In this document: in pieces, positions 1 to 9,207 of the stretch | Layout: each line of letters begins with the position of its first letter | How positions within the stretch are numbered: the stretch's first letter is position 1 | The notes under the pieces: generated by a model | The model's input: only the letters and a program-made list of their open reading frames with translations | What the model was told of the DNA's origin: nothing | The model's database searches: none | Program-made: the position numbers and the translations under genes | Assembly (NCBI GenBank): GCA_963842795.1 | Contig: CAWJHV010000041.1 | Span: forward strand, 124,001-188,000 | Source: WHSW01 sp963842795 | GTDB taxonomy: Bacteria; Actinomycetota; Thermoleophilia; Solirubrobacterales; 70-9 | Length of the DNA stretch: 64,000 nucleotides | Direction of reading: 5' to 3'

Positions 1-1169
1 CCGACTGCACGGTCCGCGACCCGTCGCTGGCGGAGCTGTTCATCGTCGAGGGCGACTCCGCCGGCGGCTCGGCGAAGCAGGGCCGCGACCGCAACACCCA
101 GGCGGTTCTGCCGCTGCGGGGCAAGATCCTCAACGTCGAGAAGAGCCGGATCGACAAGGTCCTCTCCAACGAGATGATCTCGGCGATGATCACCGCGATC
201 GGCACCGGGGTGGGTGAGGACTACACCCGTGAGGACGCGCGGTACCACAAGATCATCGTGATGACGGACGCCGACGTCGACGGCGCCCACATCCGCACCC
301 TCGTGCTCACCCTCCTCTATCGCGAGCTCCCCGACCTGATCGAGGCCGGCTACGTGTACATCGCGACCCCGCCGCTGTACAAGGTGAAGAACGGCCGGGT
401 CGAGACGTACATCGAGAAGGAGTCCGAGCTCGAGGAGCTGCTGCTGCGCGACAAGCTCGAGCAGTTCGACCTCCGCGACGTCGAGGGCAAGCAGCACAAG
501 CTGACCACGGCCCGCTGGCAGCGCTTCAACCGCCGCTACAAGGAGTACGACGGCTGGGCCGACTCGCTGCAGGCCGAGTTCGGCCACGACGTGGTGCGAT
601 TCCTGGTCGAGTCGCAGATCCTCGACGAGGGCGCGGCGTCGCTGGCCGGCGCCAGGAAGCTGCTCGCCGCCCCCGACCCGGAGGGGGAGCCGTTCGACAC
701 CGAGATCCTCTCCGAGTCCGACGACGGGATCGAGGTGCGCGCCGTGCACCGCAGCGACGGCCTCGCCCGCACCTACTTCCTGAGCGCGGCGCTCTTCGCC
801 TCCAGCGACTACCGCCACCTGGTCGAGGTCCACCAGGACCTGCTCAGCCAGGTCGGCCGGCCGCCGTTCACGCTCGCCGTCGGCGACAAGTCACGGGTGG
901 TGGAGTCCTTCGGCGAGCTGCGCCGGGCGGTGCTCGAGCTCGCCCGCCAGGGGGTCACCCTGCAGCGCTTCAAGGGCCTCGGCGAGATGAACGCCGAGCA
1001 GCTGCGCGAGACGACGATGGATCCCGGCTCGCGCACGCTGCAGCGGGTGACGATCGACGACGCCACGCTCGCGGACCGCATCTTCACCGAGCTCATGGGC
1101 GACAAGGTCGAGCCCCGCAAGGCGTTCATCGAGCGGCATGCGAAGGAGGTGCGCTTCCTCGACGTCTAG
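1..1169 (+). CDS. gyrB: DNA gyrase subunit B, 5' end missing
   Basis: This is the C-terminal part of the ATP-dependent type II topoisomerase subunit that pairs with GyrA to introduce negative supercoils. The reading frame is open from base 3, so the N-terminal GHKL ATPase region lies outside the window. The TOPRIM domain is visible: EGDSAGGSAKQGRDR near the start, then the metal-binding MTDADVDGAHIRTL. The C-terminal hallmark QRFKGLGEMNAEQL follows. Between these lies a longer, Glu/Asp-rich stretch of about 150 residues. The stop is 18 bases before gyrA, so the two are almost certainly one transcript. Identification is certain; only the left edge is missing. Confidence 0.97.
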   Translation, partial: DCTVRDPSLAELFIVEGDSAGGSAKQGRDRNTQAVLPLRGKILNVEKSRIDKVLSNEMISAMITAIGTGVGEDYTREDARYHKIIVMTDADVDGAHIRTLVLTLLYRELPDLIEAGYVYIATPPLYKVKNGRVETYIEKESELEELLLRDKLEQFDLRDVEGKQHKLTTARWQRFNRRYKEYDGWADSLQAEFGHDVVRFLVESQILDEGAASLAGARKLLAAPDPEGEPFDTEILSESDDGIEVRAVHRSDGLARTYFLSAALFASSDYRHLVEVHQDLLSQVGRPPFTLAVGDKSRVVESFGELRRAVLELARQGVTLQRFKGLGEMNAEQLRETTMDPGSRTLQRVTIDDATLADRIFTELMGDKVEPRKAFIERHAKEVRFLDV

Positions 1170-1187
1170 TCGCGGAGGCCGAAGCTG

Positions 1188-3722
1188 ATGGAAGGTTCAC
1201 TCGAGGCACTGACCGGCCGCATCGAGGAGCGCGAGCTGACGCAGGAGATGCGCAGCTCCTACCTCGACTACGCGATGAGCGTGATCGTCGGGCGGGCGCT
1301 CCCGGACGTCCGCGACGGGTTCAAGCCCGTCCACCGCCGGGTGCTCTACGCGATGCACGACCTGGCGCTGCAGCCGAACCGGCCGTACCGCAAGAGCGCC
1401 TTCATCGTCGGCGAGGTGATGGGTAAGTACCACCCGCACGGCGACTCGGCGATCTACGACACGCTGGTCCGCATGGCGCAGGAGTTCTCGCTGCGCTACC
1501 CGCTGGTCGACGGCCAGGGCAACTTCGGCTCGATCGACGACGACCCCGCCGCGGCGATGCGCTACACCGAGGCCCGGCTCGCGCGCCTGGCGACGGAGAT
1601 GCTGCGCGACATCGACGCCGACACCGTCGACTTCGGGCCCAACTACGACGAGTCGCAGACCGAGCCCCTGGTGCTGCCGGCGCGCTTTCCGAACCTGCTC
1701 GTCAACGGCTCGTCGGGGATCGCGGTCGGGATGGCGACCAACATCCCGCCCCACAACCTGAGCGAGGCGATCGGCGCGGTCAAGGCCTACATGGTCAACC
1801 CGGAGATCGACCTCGCGGGCCTCATGGAGCACATCAAGGGCCCCGACTTCCCGGGCGGCGGGATGATGAGCATGGAGGGCATCCGCGACGCCTACGCCTC
1901 CGGCCGCGCGTCGGTCAAGGTCCGCGCCCGCGCCCATGTCGAGCCGCTCAAGGGCGGCCGCGAGGCGATCATCGTCTCCGAGCTCCCGTTCCAGGTCAAG
2001 AAGGGCGGCGACGGCGGCCTGATCACGAAGATCGCCGACCTCGTGAGGGAGAAGAAGATCAACGGGATCTCCGATCTCCGCGACGAGTCGGATCGATCCG
2101 GGATGCGGCTGGTGATCGAGCTCAAGCGCGGCGGCGACCCGCCCGAGGTGGTGCTGAACCAGCTCTACAAGCACACCGCGATGCAGAACACCTTCGGGGT
2201 CAACATGGTGGCGCTCGTCGACGGGGTGCCGAAGACCCTCTCGCTGAAGGAGCTGATCGAGTCCTACGTCGGTCACCAGCGCGAGGTCGTCACCCGCCGG
2301 ACCCAGCACGAGCTCCGCCGCGCGGAGGCCCGGGCCCACGTCCTCGAGGGCCTGCTGATCGCGCTCGACAACCTCGACGCGGTGATCGAGCTGATCCGCT
2401 CCTCGCCGGACAGCGACGCCGCGCGCGAGGGCCTGATCGAGCGGTTCGAGCTCTCCGAGATCCAGGCCCAGGCGATCCTCGACATGCGTCTCGCGCGGCT
2501 CACGGCGCTGGAGTCCGAGAAGGTTCGCGAGGAGCACGCCGAGCTGGTCGAGAAGATCGCCGAGCTGCGGGCGATCCTCGGCGATCCGGCCCGCGTCGAC
2601 GAGCTGATCGTCTCCGAGCTCGACGAGGTCGACTCCCGCTACGGCGACGAGCGCCGGACCGAGATCACCCACTTCGAGGGCGACATGAACATCGAGGACA
2701 TGATCGCCGACCAGCAGATGGTGATCTCGATCACCCACTCCGGCTACGTCAAGCGGCTGCCGCTGGTGACCTACCGCCAGCAGCACCGCGGTGGCATCGG
2801 CGTCATGGGAATGGACATGAAGGAGGGCGACTACATCGAGCACCTGCACATCTGCTCGACCCACGACTTCCTGCTCTTCTTCACCAACCGCGGCAAGGTC
2901 TACCGCCTCAAGGTCTACGAGCTGCCCGAGGGCTCGCGGACGTCCAAGGGCCGGGCGCTGGTGAACGTGCTGCCGCTGCGCGACGGCGAGAAGGTGATGG
3001 CCGTGATCCCGACCCGCGACTTCTCCGAGAACAAGTTCCTCGCCTTCGCCACCTCGAAGGGGCAGGTCAAGAAGACCGAGTTCACCGCCTACAACACGCC
3101 GATCCGCGCCGACGGGATCATCGCGATCAAGGTCCGCGACGGCGACGAGCTGGTCCAGGTCCGGCTGACCTCGGGCGAGGACGATCTGCTGCTGGTCTCG
3201 AAGTCCGGCCATGCTTCGCGCTTCCACGAGACGGCCGTGCGGCCGATGGGGCGCGACACCTCAGGCGTCAAGGGCATGAACGTCTCCGGCAAGTTCAACG
3301 GGGGCCAGAACTGCGTCCTGGCGATGGACGTCGCCCGCGACGACGCCGAGCTGCTGGTCGTGACCGAGAACGGCTACGGCAAGCGCACCGCGGTCGCCGA
3401 GTACCCGATCAAGGGTCGCGGGACCAAGGGCGTGCTGACGATCAAGATGACCGCGAAGAAGGGCGGGCTCGCCGGGGCGCTGATCGTGCGCGAGCACCAG
3501 GACCTGCTGTTCATCTCCCAGAACGGGATGGTCCAGCGCACCAAGGCCGGCGGGATCTCGCAGATGGGCCGCGCGACCCAGGGCGTGCGGACGATGAACA
3601 TGCGCGAGGACGATCGCGTCAGCGCCGTCGCCCTGGTGGTCGAGTCCTCCGCCGACGTGGCCGAGGAGGCCGAGACGGTCGCCGAGGCCGCGGCCGAGGG
3701 CGCCAAGCCCGCGAGCGACTAG
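1188..3722 (+). CDS. gyrA: DNA gyrase subunit A
   Basis: This 844-residue protein is the DNA cleavage/religation subunit of gyrase. The start is ATG with GGAGG at 1174-1178. The catalytic tyrosine is Tyr126 in AAMRYTEARL. The quinolone-resistance region reads HPHGDSAIYDT with Ser87 and Asp91, the residues usual in quinolone-susceptible enzymes. The C-terminal beta-pinwheel has repeated blade motifs and a GyrA-box-like segment QQHRGGIGVMGM, where the usual QRRGGKG is altered. The tail is acidic and Ala/Glu-rich. Length matches the family and no frame break is seen. GyrB lies immediately upstream. Confidence 0.98.
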   Translation: MEGSLEALTGRIEERELTQEMRSSYLDYAMSVIVGRALPDVRDGFKPVHRRVLYAMHDLALQPNRPYRKSAFIVGEVMGKYHPHGDSAIYDTLVRMAQEFSLRYPLVDGQGNFGSIDDDPAAAMRYTEARLARLATEMLRDIDADTVDFGPNYDESQTEPLVLPARFPNLLVNGSSGIAVGMATNIPPHNLSEAIGAVKAYMVNPEIDLAGLMEHIKGPDFPGGGMMSMEGIRDAYASGRASVKVRARAHVEPLKGGREAIIVSELPFQVKKGGDGGLITKIADLVREKKINGISDLRDESDRSGMRLVIELKRGGDPPEVVLNQLYKHTAMQNTFGVNMVALVDGVPKTLSLKELIESYVGHQREVVTRRTQHELRRAEARAHVLEGLLIALDNLDAVIELIRSSPDSDAAREGLIERFELSEIQAQAILDMRLARLTALESEKVREEHAELVEKIAELRAILGDPARVDELIVSELDEVDSRYGDERRTEITHFEGDMNIEDMIADQQMVISITHSGYVKRLPLVTYRQQHRGGIGVMGMDMKEGDYIEHLHICSTHDFLLFFTNRGKVYRLKVYELPEGSRTSKGRALVNVLPLRDGEKVMAVIPTRDFSENKFLAFATSKGQVKKTEFTAYNTPIRADGIIAIKVRDGDELVQVRLTSGEDDLLLVSKSGHASRFHETAVRPMGRDTSGVKGMNVSGKFNGGQNCVLAMDVARDDAELLVVTENGYGKRTAVAEYPIKGRGTKGVLTIKMTAKKGGLAGALIVREHQDLLFISQNGMVQRTKAGGISQMGRATQGVRTMNMREDDRVSAVALVVESSADVAEEAETVAEAAAEGAKPASD

Positions 3723-3735
3723 CGCCCCGCCGCGA

Positions 3736-4888
3736 TCAGCGGTTGAGGAAGATCCTCGCGGCGTCGGAGCCCCCGGACGCGACCGCCAGGTCCAGGTCGA
3801 GGTCTCCGTCGACGTCGGTGGTGACCATCGAGGCCGGGTTGTTCGCGGCCACCGGGCTCGTGGCGGGCTCCCCGAAGTTGCCCGAGCCGTTGTTGCGGAG
3901 GATCGTCAACGTGTCGGAGAGGACGTTTCCGACCGCGAGGTCGGCGTCGGAGTCGAGGTCGAAGTCCCCGGCGACGACCGAGGAGGGCAGATCGCCCACC
4001 GTCTCCGGGCTGGAGTTGAGCTCGGTGAAGTTTCCGGCGCCGTTGTTACGGAGGATCGTGACCTGATTCGTCCCCCCGGCGCTGGCCAGGTCGGCGTCGC
4101 CGTCGCCGTCGAAATCCGCGGCCGCGATCGCCTCGGCCTCGTCGTTGGTCGTCTCCGGGCTCGTGGCGACCTCCCCGAAGTTGCCCGAGCCGTTGTTGCG
4201 GAGGATCGTCAGATCGCCGGTGGAGCCGCTTCCGGTCACGAGGTCGGGGTCGCCGTCGCCGTCGAAATCCAGGACGGCGATCGTGACCGAGCCGTTGGTC
4301 GCCTCGGGGCTCGTGCCGAGCTCGGTGAAGTTGGCGGTGCCGTTGTTGCGCAGGATGCTCACGGTCCCGGCGCTGGCGTCGGACGCGGCCAGGTCCAGGT
4401 CACCGTCGCCGTCGAAATCGGCCGTTGCGAGCGCGAACGCCCCGTCCGCCGTCTCCGGGCTCGAGGCCCGCTCGGTGAAATTCCCCACGCCGTTGTTGGC
4501 GAGGATCGTGATCTCACCGCCGGAGGCTCCAACCGCGAGGTCGGGATCGACGTCCCCGTCGAGGTCCGCGGCGACGATCGAGCGTGGCGGTGAAGCGGCG
4601 GCCTCCGGGCTCGAGGCCGGCTCGACGAAGTCACCGGCGCCGACGTTCCTAAGCACCGTGACGTTGTCGTCGAAGAAGTTTGCGAGCGCAAGATCCTGAT
4701 CGGAGTCGAGGTCGAAGTCGCCCGCCGCGATCGCGAGGGGCGCGTCGCCCGCCGCCTCCGGGCTCGTCGCCGCCTCATCGAACGTGGTCGAGGCGGCGAG
4801 CGCCACGCCGGCGAGCGGTCCCGCAGAGGACGAGTGCGGCCGTGGCGGCGAGCGCCGAGGCCCGAATTTGGCGTCGCGGCGCGTTCAC
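3736..4888 (-). CDS. Exported FG-GAP/VCBS repeat protein (one frameshift near the start)
   Basis: The mature part consists of about seven repeats of roughly 49 residues. Each carries an acidic calcium-binding type loop such as DFDGDGDLDLA, followed by a conserved ILRNNG.GNF segment and a SPE(A/T) linker. This is the FG-GAP/VCBS beta-propeller type, usually extracellular and often adhesive or ligand binding. The long open frame begins only at 4806. Reading upstream to a GTG at 4888 gives a good signal peptide (MNAPRRQ, then a hydrophobic Ala/Leu stretch, ending VALAAS) if one extra base near 4822 is removed. I therefore place the start at 4888. It is convergent with gyrA, 13 bases away. The ligand is unknown. 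Confidence 0.8.
3750..4790 (-). repeat. Tandem ~150-bp coding repeats
   Basis: Seven direct repeats of about 148-150 bp encode the propeller units of the FG-GAP protein. The plus-strand motif CCGTTGTTGCGGAGGATCGT recurs, exactly or nearly, close to 3891, 4039, 4189, 4339 and 4489, with a more diverged copy near 4637. The high DNA similarity between units suggests recent expansion or homogenisation, and copy number may differ between strains. Confidence 0.8.
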
Positions 4889-4940
4889 GGGCGCGAACCT
4901 AGCCGAACGCCCGCGAAATGCACCGGGCAGACGCCTAGCT

Positions 4941-6052
4941 TCAGGCGGGCTCAGGCTGCAGCCGCGGGCCGATCGCGGCGCCGCAGGGCTCGGCGAGCCG
5001 ATCGGCGGCGCCGTCGGCGAGGCACGGGTTGTCGGCAGCCTCTGCCTCGCGCCCCAGGCTGCGCCGCAGCTGCGCGAACGCCGCCAGGCCCAGCAGCGCC
5101 GGGACGCCGAGCTGGAAGACGCGGTAGGCGATCACGGCGGCCCCCGCGACCGCGACCGGGGTGCCGAGGAGGCCGAAGGCGAGGATCAGGCCGCCGTCGG
5201 TGCCGCCGACGCCGCCGGGGAGCGGGACGAGCCCGCCGAGCTGACCGACCGCGTAGGCGAGCACGAACGCGCCGGCCGAGGGCGCGCCGCCGCCCGAGCG
5301 CCGTGAACGCGAGGGCGAGGGCGACGACGTCGAGCGCCATGTAGCCGATCGCGCCGACGGTCACCAGAGGGCGTCCGGAGAGCAGCGCGATCGAGTCGCG
5401 GATCCCGCCGGCGAGGTGGACGCGGCCGGCGGCGATCGCGTTGCGGACCTTGCCACCGCGCTTGCTCTCGCCGCCCTCGAGCACCCGCGGAAGCAGGACG
5501 ATCGCGGTCAGCGTCAGGGCTGCGCCGAGAGCCGGGATCAGGGCGATGCCGGCGGCGGCCTCGCCGGGGAGCAGGCCGAGGCCGAGGCCGACTCCGGCGA
5601 CGATCACCGCGAGGAAGTTGATCGAGCTGGTGACGAGGAAGAACGCGACCGTCCGCCGGCCGATCCGCTCGGCGGGCATGCCGACGCGGCGCAGCGCCCA
5701 GGCGCCCGAGCGCGAGGCCCCCGGCGCCGCCGGTCGGCAGGAGCACGTTGGCGGCCTGCTCGGCCATCCCGACCTCGTAGGAGAACCTCCAGCTGAGCCG
5801 GCGGGAGAAGACGCCCCGGAAGGCCGCGACGAACGCGAGGCAGGAGCCGACCTCCACGAGGGCGACCAGGGCGACCAGCGTCAGGTCGGCGCCGGCGAGG
5901 CGATCGCGGAGGTCGCCGAGCCCGGGGAGTGTGAGCACGGCACCGACGATCAGGGCGGCGAAGACCGCGATCTCCACCATCCGGCGGCGTCCTTGCCAGT
6001 GCCCGGGATCCATCTCGGGGTTCACTACGTCGACAGCGTCCGGCTGGTTCAT
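4941..6052 (-). CDS. YbhN/LPG-synthase-TM-type integral membrane protein (two frameshifts)
   Basis: After two breaks are joined (near 5712 and 5290, each one extra base in a GGGC/GCCC run) the product is a polytopic membrane protein of about 370 residues. It has many hydrophobic helices, the N-terminal motif GMAEQAANVLLPTGGAGGLALGAWALRR (split here as GGAGGLALG and AWALRR), and a late YAVGQLGGLVPLPGGVGGTDG segment. Both are typical of the lysylphosphatidylglycerol-synthase transmembrane family, thought to act as lipid or lipid-linked substrate flippases. The start is ATG 6052, preceded by GGAGAGG; a GTG at 6073 is also in frame. There is no catalytic domain of the MprF synthase type. The substrate is unknown. 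Confidence 0.75.
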
Positions 6053-6164
6053 GTTCTCAGCCTCTCCGATCACGGCTCTCGGTTAAGTGAGACCGGTCAC
6101 GGGGGCCGAATTCATCGGTTCGGGCTTCGCCCCGCCTCCGCGTCTGCTTCAATCGAATCACCAG

Positions 6165-6180
6165 AGAAAGGAGGTGGTCC
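6165..6180 (+). promoter_or_regulatory. Extended Shine-Dalgarno, near-complete complement of the 16S 3' end
   Basis: AGAAAGGAGGTGGTCC matches 15 of 16 bases of the complement of the common bacterial 16S rRNA 3' terminus (GGATCACCTCCTTTCT). It lies ten bases before a TTG that opens a 14-codon reading frame. Pairing this extensive is unusual for an ordinary ribosome binding site. The match is seen directly; the 16S sequence of this organism itself is not in the window. Confidence 0.5.
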
Positions 6181-6184
6181 GAAC

Positions 6185-6229
6185 TTGAGTGACAGTAGTT
6201 TCGGGACGCTGGAGGTGCGGGGCCGCTAG
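6185..6229 (+). CDS. Candidate 14-residue leader peptide
   Basis: A TTG-initiated frame encodes MSDSSFGTLEVRGR and ends in TAG. It sits ten bases after the very strong extended Shine-Dalgarno sequence and about 155 bases before a strong hairpin. I recognise no family. It could be a leader peptide, a short translated ORF, or the start of a longer protein broken by the one-base errors common in this sequence. The ribosome binding site is the main support. Confidence 0.3.
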   Translation: MSDSSFGTLEVRGR

Positions 6230-6384
6230 TCGGCCGCTCCATCCGCCCGGCGGGCGACCGTCGAAGCGGACGAGCAGCGTGCGAGCCGCCTGGCGGAATC
6301 CAACCCCAGGCACCGGCGGGCACCGGAGGCCGGGACCAGTCCCACCCGGCCACGAATCCGCGAACCGCCCAGAATCGCACCTTG

Positions 6385-6414
6385 GAAGGGCCGCCCGGCA
6401 ACGGGCGGCCCTTC
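6385..6414 (+). terminator. 13-bp GC hairpin with GCAA loop, terminator-like
   Basis: Arms GAAGGGCCGCCCG and CGGGCGGCCCTTC pair perfectly around a GCAA (GNRA) tetraloop. It lies between the short plus-strand unit at 6165-6230 and the minus-strand HNH gene, so it can serve convergent transcripts. No clear U-tract follows on either strand, as is common for GC-rich actinobacterial terminators. Confidence 0.55.
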
Positions 6415-6460
6415 GCTATTCAGGCTCGAAAGTCGGACGCGAGCGGCGCACCCCGACGCG

Positions 6461-7072
6461 CTAGGCGACGATCAGGTAGGGCTCCCAGGCCACGGGGACC
6501 CGGGGGGCCGCGATCCGGATGAACACCGTGGGGCCCGGGGGCCGCGGCCGGTTCGCGGGATGCATCTGTGCCTCGCGCGGCATCCTGCTGCCCTTCTTGC
6601 GGTTGCAGGGCGCACAGGAGGCGACGATGTTCTCCCAAACCGACTCGCCGCCCCGGCTGCGCGGGATCACGTGGTCGACGGTCAGCCCGGAGGCCTCCCG
6701 GCCGCAGTACTGGCAGGTGTAGGCGTCGCGGGCGAGCACGGCCTTGCGGGTGATCTTGCGACGGTGGACATCGCGCGGGATGCGCACGTAGCGGACCAGG
6801 CGGATCACGCACGGGCGGTCGAGCTCGAGCAGCTCCGAGTGCAGCACGCCCTCGCCCTTCTCCAGCACCTCGGCGCGCGCCTTGAGCACGAGCACCGTCG
6901 CGCGCCGCACGGTGCAGACGTTGATCGGCTCGTAGCTCGCGTTGAGGACGAGCACCCGCCCGGCGGTCGTCCGCGCGCGGGTGCTGGTGTTGCCGCTGAG
7001 CGAGTGGCTGACCTGGGCTCGTAGCGCCGCTCCCGGGGCGCCGCGGCGTCCGCCCCGCGCCTGGGGCGGCAC
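6461..7072 (-). CDS. HNH endonuclease family protein
   Basis: The protein of up to 203 residues has a conserved N-terminal segment (VLVLNASYEPINVCTVRRA) followed by the zinc-supported HNH core: CQYCG, LTVDHVIPRSRGG, then NIVASCAPCNRKKG. The two CxxC pairs and the central DH match the McrA-like HNH nuclease family, common as a single housekeeping-like gene in Actinobacteria; the cellular role is unclear. The start is uncertain. GTG 7072 is the longest in this frame, but a TACAAT box on the minus strand (plus coordinates 7111-7116) lies nine bases before an ATG at 7101 in another frame. A leaderless start plus a one-base break is therefore possible. Confidence 0.8.
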   Translation of the reverse strand: MPPQARGGRRGAPGAALRAQVSHSLSGNTSTRARTTAGRVLVLNASYEPINVCTVRRATVLVLKARAEVLEKGEGVLHSELLELDRPCVIRLVRYVRIPRDVHRRKITRKAVLARDAYTCQYCGREASGLTVDHVIPRSRGGESVWENIVASCAPCNRKKGSRMPREAQMHPANRPRPPGPTVFIRIAAPRVPVAWEPYLIVA

Positions 7073-7110
7073 CCTACCTCGGGGTCAGCGAGGTCCTCCA
7101 TCGTGCGGAG

Positions 7111-7116
7111 ATTGTA
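7111..7116 (-). promoter_or_regulatory. Possible -10 box (TACAAT) upstream of the HNH gene
   Basis: On the minus strand TACAAT is a good match to a sigma-70-type -10 element. Its position would start transcription at or next to the ATG at 7101, as in a leaderless mRNA. The -35 region (CTGACT, 19 bases upstream) is poor. The call rests on one hexamer and its placement. Confidence 0.3.
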
Positions 7117-7133
7117 GACCGGCCGATCGGCCG

Positions 7134-7989
7134 TCAGTCAGCACCCGGGATCCCGCGCACCTCGAGCGGGTAGCTGCCGAGGATGCGGACGCTCTCGGCC
7201 TTGCCGCGCAGCGCCTCGATCGCCGCCTCGACCGCCGGGTCCGAGGCCGAGCCCTCGAGATCGCAGAAGAACATGTACCGCCCGAGCCCCCGCCGGAGCG
7301 GGTCGCGACTCGATCCTGGTCAGGTTGACGTCGCGGCCGGAGAACTCGGTCAGCGCGTCGACAAGCGCCCCGGGATGGTCGGCGCCGAGCTCGGAGAAGC
7401 TGAGCGTCGTCTTCCAGGGGCCGTCCCCGGCCGGCTCGATCCCCTCGGGTGCGAGCCAGACGAAGCGGGTGACGTTGTCGGACTCGTCCTCGACCCCGGC
7501 CCGGAGCACGACGCAGTCGTAGATCGCCGCGGCGGAGGCCGCCCCGAGCGCGGCCCACGGCAGCTCCGAGCCGGCAACCGTCTGCACCGCCTCGGCGGTG
7601 CTCGCCGCGGGGCGCACCTGCGCCGCCGGCAGCTCGGAGCGGATGAAGCGCGAGCACTGCGCGCTCGCCTGCGGGTGCGAGATCACGGCCTCGATTCGCT
7701 CGAGCTCGAGTGGGCGACGGGCGATCAGGGTGGTCGAGATCGGCTGGTCGTGCTCGCCGACGATCGTCACCGAGGGGGCGTCGAAGGCGAGGGCGTCCAG
7801 GGTTGCGCGCACAGACCCCTCGATCGAGTTCTCGAACGGGACCAGCGCGCGGTCGGCGCCGTCGCCCACCGCCGTGATCGCGTCGAAGATCGTCGCCGAG
7901 GGCAGCGGTTCGAGCTCGGCGTCCCCGGCCGCCGCGCGCAGGGCGTCCTCGCTGAAGGTGCCGGCGGGGCCGAGGTAGGCGACGCGCAT
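7134..7989 (-). CDS. pheA: Prephenate dehydratase (one frameshift)
   Basis: It catalyses prephenate to phenylpyruvate in phenylalanine synthesis. The N-terminus MRVAYLGPAGTFSEDAL, the segment VPFENSIEGSV and the later SHPQASAQC are the classic periplasmic-binding-like catalytic domain motifs. The C-terminus is an ACT regulatory domain (DHPGALVDALTEF, then NLTRIESRP), which normally binds phenylalanine for feedback inhibition. One extra base near 7310 (GCGGGTCG on the plus strand) breaks the frame inside ESRP. Removing it restores an ACT ending GIPGAD and a stop at 7134. There is no chorismate mutase domain, so this is the monofunctional actinobacterial type. ATG 7989 is preferred to an upstream TTG. 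Confidence 0.92.
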
Positions 7990-8035
7990 CGCGGCCAAGC
8001 TTAGGCGCGGGCCCGTGGTCGCCCGTGTGGCGGGG

Positions 8036-9107
8036 TCAGTTGAACGTGACCGTGTAGGTGGCGGCGTTGTTGTCCGAGACTTCCTCGCCGGGCACCGGGA
8101 GGACCTCGATCGTGAGCGTCAGCGGGACGTCGGTGTCGGGCACGTCCTCCAGCCCGAGGGTGATCGTCTCGATCCCCTGCGCGTCGAGCTTCGCGATCGC
8201 CCCCTCGCCCTCGAGCGGCACGGCGCCGCCGGAGAAGCTGTAGCTGACCGTGACGTCGCTCTCCTCGGTATCGCCCTGGTTCTGGACCTCGACCTCGATC
8301 TCGGGCGCGCCCTTGCCGAGCGAGACGCTGTTGTCGGCATCGGCCGTCAGCGGCGTCTTGTCGATCGTCGTGGACAGCAGGGCGAGTCCGTGGACGCCCT
8401 GGGTCGCGCCCGCGTCGCCGGCGAAGGTGCTCAGCACCGTGGTCAGCTGGAGGTGGTCGAGCCATCGATCGACGGGCTCGGGGAGGAAGACGCTCTCCGG
8501 GATCTTCTCGTTGATCTGCTCGTCGGCGAGCACCACGACGATCTGGTCGCGCGCTCTCGCGTAGAGGACGTCGCTGGCCAGGAACTCCCGCATGTTCTCC
8601 GCGATCCGGTCGATCGCCTCGCTGCGGTTCTCGTCGCCGAGCGCGTTGGGGATGTCTTCGGCGATCCCGGCGAGGCCGTCGCGACGGAGCTCGAACGCCT
8701 GCTCGAGCTCGGCCTGCGCGTCGCTGATCTCGTCCGGGGAGTCGAGGCCCTCGACGCGCTGCAACAGGCCCTCGGCGTTGCCACGGTCGGAGGCGATCTG
8801 CGCCTCGAGGCTGAGCTCGTCGGTGTCGTTCGGGCGGGTCCTCGAGCCGGGTGAAGAACTCGCTCGAGAGCTGGTTCGACTGCGCCGCGATCGAGCTCAG
8901 GTCCGAGGCGTAGTTCTCGAATCCGCGTTCCTTGCGCGCGTTCAGGCATCCCTTCACCGCGAGCAGCAGGAGGATGATGAGCAGCACTCCGACCCCGAGC
9001 GCGATCACGCGACGCAACATCAGCTGCCGCTGGCGCTCGGACCCCCCTCGGCGGGAGCCCGGGCCGGATCCGGCCGGTTGTAGTTCGTCCTCGTCGAGGA
9101 AAGACAC
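8036..9107 (-). CDS. Single-pass membrane-anchored protein with Ig/CARDB-like C-terminus (one frameshift)
   Basis: The product is about 356 residues once one extra base near 8838 is removed (joining TRLEDPP to NDTDELSLE). A short cytoplasmic, Arg-rich head is followed by a transmembrane helix around residues 34-52, an acidic helical region of coiled-coil character, and a C-terminal beta-rich domain. The motifs EIEVEVQNQGDTEESDVTVSYS and SDNNAATYTVTFN resemble CARDB/COG1361 adhesion-like modules. It is divergent from the Ser/Thr kinase at 9208, across about 100 bases. That placement suggests a link to envelope signalling, but no function can be assigned. Confidence 0.7.
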
Positions 9108-9207
9108 GATTGAACCGAAGTCGCTTTTTCGGCGGCCAGAGTATGAACCCTGCGGCGGAGGGAGCCGCGGGCAGGAGAGACGCCACGGCCGGCGAACGGA
9201 GAAGGTC

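Noticed and set aside
1197..3227. Open frame of 676 codons antisense to gyrA
   Set aside because: Shadow frame caused by high third-position GC; composition is Val/Asp/His/Arg-rich with no family motif, and gyrA is certain.
6180..6460. 6S RNA, tmRNA, RNase P or SRP RNA in the 6.2-6.4 kb gap
   Set aside because: None of the conserved core words of these RNAs is present; only the 3' hairpin is convincing.
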